A stretch of 64,000 nucleotides of DNA, taken from contig NZ_MVDI01000001.1 of NCBI RefSeq assembly GCF_002939305.1, forward strand, positions 1,302,001-1,366,000, in the 5' to 3' direction. Numbering within the stretch: position 1 is the stretch's first letter; each line of letters starts with the position of its first letter. The stretch is from Chroococcidiopsis sp. TS-821 (GTDB taxonomy: Bacteria; Cyanobacteriota; Cyanobacteriia; Cyanobacteriales; Chroococcidiopsidaceae). The notes beneath the pieces were generated by a model that saw only the letters and a list, made by a program, of their open reading frames with translations, was not told the DNA's origin and made no database searches. A program made the position numbers and the translations under genes. This document shows, piece after piece, positions 57,320 to 64,000 of the stretch.

Positions 57320-58216
57320 CTAGACTTGCTGATTCGTTAACTTCAAATTTAGAATAGATAAACCCAAAATTCCTAAAAATAAGACTAAGCCAATCGTGCA
57401 AGCATAACTCATTTCTAGGTTACGAAAGGCTTGCTCGTAGAGGTAATAAACAATTGTCTTCGAGCTATTGCGCGGTCCCCCCTGTGTCATAATATATACT
57501 TCTTCAAACACTTTTGTGGCGGAAATTGCGGAAATTACAGCTACTAAAACAATATAAGGTCTCATCAACGGTACTGTAATATCCCAGTGTTTGCGAATAC
57601 CATCCGAACCTTCGATCGCAGCTGCTTCGTATAAGTCGGCGGGAATCGCTTGCAACCCAGCAAGATAAATCACCATATAGTATCCTAGTCCTTTCCAGAC
57701 GGTGACTGCCATCACGCTAAATAGCGCCCACTGCGGACTTGTTAACCAGGGAATACCTTTTTCTGATAAACCAACTTGCCGAATGATTTGGTTGAGTAAG
57801 CCATTGCCATCATAAATCCACCGCCAGGCAATTCCCGCAACAACCATGGAAATGACAACTGGGGTGTAGTATGCTGCCCTAAACCAATGCATTCCGCGTA
57901 GTTTTTGATTGACTAAAATTGCCAGTGCTAAAGGGGCGATCGCTAAAACTGGAACGACGCAGACAAGATAAAGTAGCGTATTACCTAATGTTTGCCAAAA
58001 AACGGCATCATTCCACAGTCGTTGAAAGTTTTCCCACCCGATCCACTGCGGTGGCTGCGTTAGGTCGTATTCGTAGCGCGTAAAGCTGAGGTAAAACGCT
58101 TGCAGTGCAGGCCAAAATACAGTTAAACCCAAGATGAGTAAAGCTGGTAACAAAAACAAGTAGGGAGTTAGCTTGTGTTGAATTGTCCCCCAGCGGGCTA
58201 ATACTGATTTTTGCAT
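57320..58216 (-). CDS. sugar ABC transporter permease (MalF/UgpA type)
   Basis: This 298-residue inner-membrane protein has about six helices and the cytoplasmic EAA loop EAAAIEGSDGIRKHWDITVP (residues about 195-214) that contacts the ATPase. N-terminal YLFLLPALLILGLTVFWPAL is typical of carbohydrate-uptake permeases. The partner permease, binding protein and ATPase are not next to it: upstream is unrelated (fructosamine kinase) and downstream is a repeat. Such orphan permeases occur in cyanobacteria with dispersed transport genes. Sugar identity is unknown. Confidence 0.92.
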   Translation of the reverse strand: MQKSVLARWGTIQHKLTPYLFLLPALLILGLTVFWPALQAFYLSFTRYEYDLTQPPQWIGWENFQRLWNDAVFWQTLGNTLLYLVCVVPVLAIAPLALAILVNQKLRGMHWFRAAYYTPVVISMVVAGIAWRWIYDGNGLLNQIIRQVGLSEKGIPWLTSPQWALFSVMAVTVWKGLGYYMVIYLAGLQAIPADLYEAAAIEGSDGIRKHWDITVPLMRPYIVLVAVISAISATKVFEEVYIMTQGGPRNSSKTIVYYLYEQAFRNLEMSYACTIGLVLFLGILGLSILNLKLTNQQV

Positions 58217-58228
58217 AAAGGCTTATAT

Positions 58229-58247
58229 CAGAGGTCAGAGGTCAGGG
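58229..58247. repeat. short tandem GAGGTCA repeat
   Basis: CAGAGGTCAGAGGTCAGG is a tandem 7-mer just upstream of the permease gene. Degenerate relatives occur near 13985, 19870 and 38045. Confidence 0.5.
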
Positions 58248-58352
58248 CGATTGTGTCTCTACCATATCGACCAGTGCTGTATATTACTGCTAGTTCAACT
58301 AATAGAATATTGCCGGACGATTGGTAATTAGCCATAAAAAAGATACTTTGAC

Positions 58353-59234
58353 TTAGCGACTTAAAATTTGGGCGATCGTGCGGTTAGCTTGCGCGCCGTA
58401 GCTACCACCGAATAAATTGTAATGATTCAAAATGTGATAAAGATTGTATAGCGTTTTGCGGGTTTCGTAACCTCGATCCAACGGAAAAATCGCGTTGTAA
58501 CCCTGATAGAATGCAGCAGGAAAACCACCAAATAATTCGGTCATGGCAAGATCGACTTCGCGATCGCCGATATAAGTCGCCGGATCGAAAATAACGGGTT
58601 CGCCGGTCGTCGTACACGCAGCATTACCTCCCCATAAATCGCCGTGAACGAGCGATGGTTGCGGTTGATGTGCTAATAAATCTGGAATTGCAGCTAACAA
58701 TGCTTGCTGCTGCGGAAAATGTCCGCCGCGTCGATTGGCTAATTTAAATTGATAGCCCAAGCGATGTTTGGCAAAAAATTCTGCCCAATCGGTTGTCCAA
58801 TCATTGATTTGGGGTGTTGAGCCAATTGTGTTATTTCGCTCCCAACCAAAAGCAGCTTGGTTAGTGATTGACATTACATCAAACTTGTGCATAGCGGCAA
58901 GTTTTCGCCCCATTTCTTCCCATGTTGAGTTATTGCCGCGACCGAGTTCGATCCACTCTAAAACGAGATAACAAGCATTTGCGACCGTTCCCCAACAAAT
59001 GGGCTGCGGAACTCGAATTGTTGCCGTCGCCAACATCTGTTGCAATCCCAGTGCTTCTGCTTCAAACATGGCGACTTGGGAAGGGGAATTGAGCTTTACA
59101 AAGTAAGTATCTGTCTCGCTACTGATGGCGTAGCCTTGATTGATACAACCGCCACCGACTGCACGCGCTTGATTGACAGTAAACGCTTTTCCCGTTACTC
59201 TGCTAATATGCTGGGCAATTTCTGACCAATTCAT
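58353..59234 (-). CDS. fructosamine kinase family protein
   Basis: This 293-residue kinase-fold protein has the catalytic loop LVHGDLWGGNAA and the metal-binding FDPATYIGDREVDLAM further on. The N-terminus shows GGCINQGYAISSETDTYFVK with the ATP-binding Lys. Bacterial relatives phosphorylate sugar-amine adducts (ribulosamine or erythrulosamine on proteins), allowing deglycation. Its ATG overlaps the stop of the M16 peptidase gene by 4 bases, so the two are coupled. The substrate is by family only. Confidence 0.92.
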   Translation of the reverse strand: MNWSEIAQHISRVTGKAFTVNQARAVGGGCINQGYAISSETDTYFVKLNSPSQVAMFEAEALGLQQMLATATIRVPQPICWGTVANACYLVLEWIELGRGNNSTWEEMGRKLAAMHKFDVMSITNQAAFGWERNNTIGSTPQINDWTTDWAEFFAKHRLGYQFKLANRRGGHFPQQQALLAAIPDLLAHQPQPSLVHGDLWGGNAACTTTGEPVIFDPATYIGDREVDLAMTELFGGFPAAFYQGYNAIFPLDRGYETRKTLYNLYHILNHYNLFGGSYGAQANRTIAQILSR

Positions 59235-60508
59235 GCTGGTTTGAGGATAACAACACCGTAAGCATTGGACGACAAGTGCTGCTGTGCAGCAATTAGTATA
59301 TCAGTAGCATGAATACTTTGGATTTTAGCTGGGTACTCAAAAGCTGGTTCGAGATCGCCAATCATCGAGTGATAGTATCCGTAGAGACTAGCGCGATCGC
59401 TAGGTGTTTCGTTGCCAAAAATGAAACGATTGGCGACTTGAGTACGAATACGCGCGATTTCTGACTCTTGTACAGGTTGCGTTTGAATCGATTGGATATG
59501 TCGGGCGATCGCCGCTTCCACAATCGGAATATTTTCCACAGGTAACGCCGCAGAGATATAAAAGGTTCCTTGAAGCAGTTGTGTCATATTACTCACAGAA
59601 ATGTGCGAGACTAAGCCTTTTTCTTCGCGCAGTTCCCGCACTAGGCGTGAAGTACGACCGTGACCTAAAATCGCAGCCACAACGTCTAAGGCATACGTTT
59701 GCTCGATCTGCATCAATCCTGGAACGCGCCACACCATCACAAGGCGTGCTTGCTGCAAACTTTCATCAACATATTCTTGACGGACAATTTCTGTAAACGG
59801 TGACTCACAAGCCATGACCCGCTGAGACGCGTGCGGCGTGAGGTATGAGGTATTTGCTTGGACAAATCCCTTGCTAACAATTTCTATAAGTTCTTCTGCG
59901 GGTAAATTGCCAACGGCAACAGCTGTCATCGACTGTGGTTGATACCATGTTTGATGAAAATCGCGCATCTGCTGCGGTGTCAGGCGGGAAATCACTTCAG
60001 CTGAACCGATGACAGGGCGACGATATGGTAAGCGCTCAAATGCAGTTTCCATCGCGCGTTGAAACGTGCGGCGGCGAGGATTATCATCCGAACGACGAAT
60101 TTCTTCTAAAACAACCAAGCGTTCGCGCTCAAAGCCATCGTCAGGGATGGTGCAATTTAATACAACGTCGATTTGTAGCGGTGCTAGCTGTGCAAAGTCT
60201 TTTGGCGCTGTTGTAATGTAGTAATGCGTATAATCTTGGCTTGTTGCTGCATTTGTGACTGCACCCCGTTCTTCGATCAGCTGCTCAAATTCCCCACTAC
60301 ATAGTCGCCGTGTACCTTTGAATACCATATGCTCTAAGAAATGAGCCATACCGTTGATTGCGTCTGATTCTACAGCAGAACCAACGTTAACCCACAAGCT
60401 AAGATTCACGGCTTCGATTGGCATTTGCTCCGCCACAACTGTTAAACCGTTGGGTAATCGATGCAACGTTGGGGCGTTTAGCCTTGGAGGCAATACAGTG
60501 GATGTCAT
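59231..60508 (-). CDS. M16 family zinc metallopeptidase
   Basis: This 425-residue protein has the inverted zinc motif HFLEHMVFKGT (His-x-x-Glu-His, residues about 57-67) and the downstream Glu in the following helix, so it is the catalytic type. The second half is the non-catalytic M16 domain. It resembles PqqL/processing peptidase-like enzymes that degrade or trim peptides in a clamshell. M16 enzymes often pair with an inactive partner; none is visible here. It is coupled to the fructosamine kinase gene downstream. Confidence 0.94.
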   Translation of the reverse strand: MTSTVLPPRLNAPTLHRLPNGLTVVAEQMPIEAVNLSLWVNVGSAVESDAINGMAHFLEHMVFKGTRRLCSGEFEQLIEERGAVTNAATSQDYTHYYITTAPKDFAQLAPLQIDVVLNCTIPDDGFERERLVVLEEIRRSDDNPRRRTFQRAMETAFERLPYRRPVIGSAEVISRLTPQQMRDFHQTWYQPQSMTAVAVGNLPAEELIEIVSKGFVQANTSYLTPHASQRVMACESPFTEIVRQEYVDESLQQARLVMVWRVPGLMQIEQTYALDVVAAILGHGRTSRLVRELREEKGLVSHISVSNMTQLLQGTFYISAALPVENIPIVEAAIARHIQSIQTQPVQESEIARIRTQVANRFIFGNETPSDRASLYGYYHSMIGDLEPAFEYPAKIQSIHATDILIAAQQHLSSNAYGVVILKPA

Positions 60509-60572
60509 TTGTGCTACTTCAGGGTTCAGTACTTTTATATCTTACCCACTTAGCACCACTTGATTGAGGTAG

Positions 60573-60755
60573 TTAAGTCGCTGTCGCTAACGTCATCACC
60601 ATAAACGGTAGACCTGCTAGGAAACATGTAATAAATACCCATACAGAAAAACTTTGGATGTCTTCCTGGGCGATCGCAGATTTCATTTGAGTTATTGCTA
60701 GAGGAAATACCGTCAACAAGAGTGTAATGACAACAAAGTAGTCTAATAGTGACAT
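60573..60755 (-). CDS. small two-helix membrane protein, 60 residues
   Basis: The protein reads as two membrane helices (VVITLLLTVFPLAI and VFITCFLAGLPFMVMTLA) joined by a short hydrophilic loop (KSAIAQEDIQSF). AGGAA lies about 7 bases upstream of the ATG. The balanced helix-loop-helix composition suggests a real gene, though the family is not recognised. It is upstream of the M16 gene on the same strand with a gap of about 65 bases. Confidence 0.6.
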   Translation of the reverse strand: MSLLDYFVVITLLLTVFPLAITQMKSAIAQEDIQSFSVWVFITCFLAGLPFMVMTLATAT

Positions 60756-61295
60756 TCTTTATTCCTAGACAGCGCTTTACCCTGAATAATGTCGCTTTTG
60801 CAGTAGCTATGACTCTTTCTTGGGTTTAGTTATTTATTTTTAACACTTATCACTATAGTTAAATCATCTTTTTGCCATTGTCTGTGTTTGAGAATACAAA
60901 GAAATTTTATTGCTCATTATTTTGAGCGCGAACTCGCAAACGACATTGAGCAATATTTGATGTTTTATGCTACTCAAAAATGTATTCTTAAATACACAAA
61001 ATTCTTATTCTAAAATAATTCTTTAGTTAGACGGTAGTGCGATGACGAGCAAATACCATAGCTATTAGCAGGAAAAACAAATCGCAACGCATATTTAGTT
61101 CCTGGGAACTTTATATATTTGGCTTATGTTTATCTTAGTACATAGCTAAATCTATAATATGTCCCAGGATTTTTTGTAGAATTCATCAGCGATAGTGACT
61201 GTGCTAGCAGGCGATCGCCAGTATTAAAACAATAGTAAATTTGACTGATTATTAATAAACGCGTGGCTAGTCATTTAACCGGAGATGATATTAAT
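60756..61295. other. gap between urtE and small membrane protein
   Basis: This 540-base AT-rich region lies downstream of urtE and upstream of the 60-residue membrane gene (both minus). I looked for short frames and found only one of 21 codons (about 61027-61092, minus), which I do not call. No terminator with a clear T-tract or RNA is seen. Confidence 0.4.
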
Positions 61296-62051
61296 TTAAA
61301 CAGCCAAAAACCGTTGAATTACATCTTGACTTAATTCGCTTGTGTGACCAGAAGCAACGATACCACCTTTTTGCATTGCATAATAACGGTCTGCTTGACG
61401 AACAAAGTGGAGGTGTTGTTCTACGAGTAAGACTGAAATTCCTGTTGTCGCAATAATCCGACGAACCGCAGCTTCAATTTCTAAAATAATTGAGGGTTGA
61501 ATTCCTTCGGTAGGTTCGTCTAAGACAAGTAATCGGGGTTGTCCCATTAAAGCACGCGCGATCGCGAGTTGTTGTTGCTGTCCGCCACTCAAATCACCGC
61601 CCATCCGCGATAACATTGTTTTTAAGACAGGGAAAAGGTCAAAAATCTCCTCAGAAATTTCTTGTGTTCGTTTGTTGTGGCGTCGGGCTTCGAGTCCGAG
61701 TAATAAATTTTCCTTGACAGTCAAGCGCGGAATGATTTCTCTTCCCTGGGGAACGTAGCCGATACCGAGTTTAGCACGTTGGTCGGGGGTTTTTGAGTTA
61801 ATGATTGCTCCATGAAATGCGATCGCACCGCTACGAGGACGAATTAGTCCCATAATTGTTTTGAGCAATGTTGTTTTACCAACACCGTTGCGCCCGATGA
61901 GACATACCATTTGTCCGACGGGAACGCTTAAATCTACATTACGCAAAATGTGACTTTCGCCGTAGTAAACGTTGAGGTTCGAGACTTGTAGCGCATGTTC
62001 TTGACTCACAGAAGTTGGTTCTAGAGCGATCGCATCGCGGGTATAACTCAT
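61296..62051 (-). CDS. urtE: urea ABC transporter ATP-binding protein UrtE
   Basis: This 251-residue LivF-like ATPase starts its core with LQVSNLNVYYGESHILRNV, typical of UrtE. It has Walker A GRNGVGKTTLLK, signature LSGGQQQQLAIARAL, Walker B LVLDEPTEGIQPSI (EGIQPS is characteristic of this branch) and switch His in LLVEQHLHFV. It is the last gene of the urt operon, 28 bases after urtD. It energises high-affinity urea uptake, feeding the urease encoded by ureC at 38206. Confidence 0.95.
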   Translation of the reverse strand: MSYTRDAIALEPTSVSQEHALQVSNLNVYYGESHILRNVDLSVPVGQMVCLIGRNGVGKTTLLKTIMGLIRPRSGAIAFHGAIINSKTPDQRAKLGIGYVPQGREIIPRLTVKENLLLGLEARRHNKRTQEISEEIFDLFPVLKTMLSRMGGDLSGGQQQQLAIARALMGQPRLLVLDEPTEGIQPSIILEIEAAVRRIIATTGISVLLVEQHLHFVRQADRYYAMQKGGIVASGHTSELSQDVIQRFLAV

Positions 62052-62079
62052 AGTTTGCTATTTTATTGAATGCAGTAAA

Positions 62080-62874
62080 TTACAGTTCCGATCCTGAAGC
62101 TTCGAGTTCTAGCGAGTGGGATGCTGAATCATCCATCGGTTGTCCTAAATACACTTCAATCACTTTAGGATCGTTTTGCACTTGGTCGATGTTTCCTTCA
62201 CACAACACTGAACCTTGATGAAGTACAGTGACTTTGCGCGCAATCTGGCGAACGAATTCCATATCGTGTTCAATCACTAAGATCGAATGACTTTGAGCTA
62301 AAGCGAGTAACAAATTGCCGATATTTTCGGTTTCTTCATCGGTTAACCCAGCGACAGGTTCATCAACGAGTAATAAATCGGGTGATTGCGCAACTAACAT
62401 ACCAATTTCCAAGCGCTGCTTTTCGCCGTGTGAGAGTAAACCTGCGGGTATATCTGCACGGGAAGTTAAGCCAATCGTTTCGAGTAAACCTGCGATTGAG
62501 TGACGTTCAGCGTTTTTTGGCTTACCAAATAAAGTTGACCAAACATTTTTTTTGCGGTTGCTAGTAAGTTCGAGGTTTTCTCTGGGTGTGAGGTTAAGGT
62601 AAACTCGTGGAGTTTGAAACTTACGACCAATTCCGAGTCTTGCGATCTGGTGTTCGCTAAGCGATCGCAAGTTACGTCCTTTAAATAAAACGCGCCCTTG
62701 TGTTGGTTTAGTTTTGCCAGTAATCACGTCTAAAAAGGTCGTTTTTCCGGCACCGTTTGGACCAATAATCACGCGGAGTTCGCCAGTATCTAGACTAAAA
62801 TTGAGATTATTTAAAGCTTTAAAACCGTCAAAGCTAACTGTAACGTTTTCAATTTCTAATATCTTTTCTTGCAT
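62080..62874 (-). CDS. urtD: urea ABC transporter ATP-binding protein UrtD
   Basis: This 264-residue LivG-like ATPase has Walker A GPNGAGKTTFLD, signature LSHGEKQRLEIGML, Walker B LLLVDEPVAGLTDEETE and switch His in VIEHDMEFVRQ. The His in LSHGE (instead of LSGGE) and AGLTDEE are usual for UrtD. C-terminal GNIDQVQNDPKVIEVYLG matches relatives. It lies 108 bases after urtC and 28 before urtE, pairing with UrtE as the two ATPases. Confidence 0.95.
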   Translation of the reverse strand: MQEKILEIENVTVSFDGFKALNNLNFSLDTGELRVIIGPNGAGKTTFLDVITGKTKPTQGRVLFKGRNLRSLSEHQIARLGIGRKFQTPRVYLNLTPRENLELTSNRKKNVWSTLFGKPKNAERHSIAGLLETIGLTSRADIPAGLLSHGEKQRLEIGMLVAQSPDLLLVDEPVAGLTDEETENIGNLLLALAQSHSILVIEHDMEFVRQIARKVTVLHQGSVLCEGNIDQVQNDPKVIEVYLGQPMDDSASHSLELEASGSEL

Positions 62875-62982
62875 AGTTTACTTTTGATTTAGTTTTTGTT
62901 TATTAAAAATAACAAACCACGAAGGCACATAAACATGTCAGCGGCTTTCCGTAGGGTAAGGTAAAAAGAAGTTATTTGTTGA

Positions 62983-64000
62983 TTATTGGTCAGTTTTTGC
63001 CTCTAGTTCTTGTCTTTCTTGTTGAACTTCGGGGTCTTCTTCTAAACTAGGGTAGGTGAATGCTTGTTTGCGACCCCGTAAACGTTGAAATCCTTCATTA
63101 CGCAGCCAGCCGACGATACCATCGGGCAGTACTGTGACAACAATTAAGAAGAGTGCGCCTTGGAAGAACAACCAAATTTCAGCAAATTGTTCGCTTAAGA
63201 AGCTGCGGGCAAAGTTTACGAGTAATGCACCAAGAATTGCACCGACAAGTGTTCCTCTCCCGCCAATTGCAACCCAAATGACCATTTCAATTGAGAAGGC
63301 AACATCCATGAGTCTAGGGGAGACTGAACCACTTTGCAACGTATACATTGCACCGGCGATTCCTGCTAGTGCGCCTGAAACGGCAAAAACGAGGACTTTA
63401 AATTCAGTAGGGTTATAACCTGAAAAACGAACGCGGCTTTCATCATCGCGAATTGCCATTAATAAACGTCCAAAACGCCCACTTGTTAGCCAGCGGCAAA
63501 GCGCGTAAGCACCAATTAACAGTAAAATTGTTAGTGTATAGAAGGTAAATTGGGCAGCTTGCGTATTAACTGATGCGCCTAATAATGTTTGAAAGTTTGT
63601 TAAACCGTTAGTACCGTTGAATAGCTTTTGTTGTCCGTTAAAGAAGTTGAAAAAAACAATAGTTGCTGCTTGGGTGAGGATGGAGAAATAGACACCTTTG
63701 ATGCGATTGCGAAAGACTAAATAGCCGAGTAATCCGGCAAGAATTGCTGGAATTGTGACAACTGCAAACGTAGCGAAGGGAAATGAATAAAAAGGTCGCC
63801 AAAACCAGGGTAATTCAGTAACGCCATACAAACTCATAAATTCTGGCAGTCCGCCGTCAGCATCTTCAAGTTTGATATGCATGGCGATCGCATATCCGCC
63901 CAAGGTAAAGAAAATGCCGTGTCCTAAACTCAGTAAGCCAGTGTAGCCCCAAATTAAATCAATTCCTAAAGCAACTATTGCTAAGGCTAAAAAGCGCCCT
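62983..64000 (-). CDS. urtC: urea ABC transporter permease UrtC (5' end outside window)
   Basis: The open frame continues through the right edge, so the gene is cut by the window. The visible 338 residues begin in a membrane helix (FLALAIVALGIDLIWGYTGL) followed by LSLGHGIFFTLGGYAIAMH, the LivM-type permease signature. SGYNPTEFKVLVFAVSGALAG and AIGGRGTLVGAILGALLVNF follow. The internal TTG at 63903 is not the start. UrtC pairs with UrtB to form the channel; urtB and urtA should lie further right. Confidence 0.95.
   Translation of the reverse strand, partial: GRFLALAIVALGIDLIWGYTGLLSLGHGIFFTLGGYAIAMHIKLEDADGGLPEFMSLYGVTELPWFWRPFYSFPFATFAVVTIPAILAGLLGYLVFRNRIKGVYFSILTQAATIVFFNFFNGQQKLFNGTNGLTNFQTLLGASVNTQAAQFTFYTLTILLLIGAYALCRWLTSGRFGRLLMAIRDDESRVRFSGYNPTEFKVLVFAVSGALAGIAGAMYTLQSGSVSPRLMDVAFSIEMVIWVAIGGRGTLVGAILGALLVNFARSFLSEQFAEIWLFFQGALFLIVVTVLPDGIVGWLRNEGFQRLRGRKQAFTYPSLEEDPEVQQERQELEAKTDQ

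Overview
This window reads as the chromosome of a cyanobacterium. Supporting genes are psaE (photosystem I), ndhO (NDH-1 complex), ftrC (ferredoxin:thioredoxin reductase), a PedR-like LuxR regulator, the clpP-clpX pair behind trigger factor, and several cyanobacteria-typical families (DUF4278, DUF3110, DUF6391, DUF309). The octamer GCGATCGC (HIP1) is very frequent. GC content is moderate and intergenic regions are AT-rich. The gene set suggests a unicellular or colonial Chroococcidiopsis/Gloeocapsopsis-like lineage, but that placement is inference.

Layout. 0-8 kb: tail of an unknown gene with a terminator, a histidine phosphatase, a secreted V8-like serine protease, a small secreted protein, a DUF4278 protein and a large PAS-GGDEF-EAL sensor. 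8-19 kb: ndhO, malate dehydrogenase, a small unlisted membrane protein, psaE-mutM (PsaE has a long extra tail), DUF6391, a PedR-like regulator, two tandem retropepsin-like proteases, trpD, a two-HTH membrane protein, an S1-domain protein and a dienelactone hydrolase. 19-30 kb: GntR regulator, MarC, alpha/beta hydrolase, tig-clpP-clpX (minus strand) and, divergently, asd-dapA-rnj (plus strand). 30-42 kb: Mo-nitrogenase-associated family protein, aldo/keto reductase, secreted hypothetical protein, rpmF (L32), a molybdopterin oxidoreductase, aldehyde dehydrogenase, REC-histidine kinase, ureC, a TM2 protein, a secreted CxCxxC protein and a gene-poor stretch with decayed coding remnants. 42-57 kb: typA, DUF58, ftrC-DUF309, an lptA-lptB-lptF envelope operon, a chimeric relic of a TonB receptor and ABC transporter, murQ, DUF3110 and a giant TamB-like protein. 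57-64 kb: sugar ABC permease, M16 peptidase with fructosamine kinase, and urtCDE of the urea transporter running off the right edge.

Functional themes. Proteostasis is represented by tig/clpP/clpX, and lysine/threonine precursor synthesis by asd/dapA. Envelope biogenesis includes lptABF, tamB and murQ. Urea use is split between ureC and urtCDE, which lie 21 kb apart. Redox and photosynthetic electron flow are represented by psaE, ndhO, ftrC and a PedR-like regulator. Dispersed heptamer-type repeats (TTACCCA/TGGGTAA arms, usually inverted) sit in at least five intergenic regions.

I found no CRISPR array, intact insertion sequence, prophage, rRNA or tRNA. Most of the window is ordinary core genome. 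The most unusual items are the PsaE tail, the murQ/TonB/ABC deletion scar, a Cys-pair motif shared by two secreted proteins, tandem retropepsins, and small genes missed by length cut-offs.
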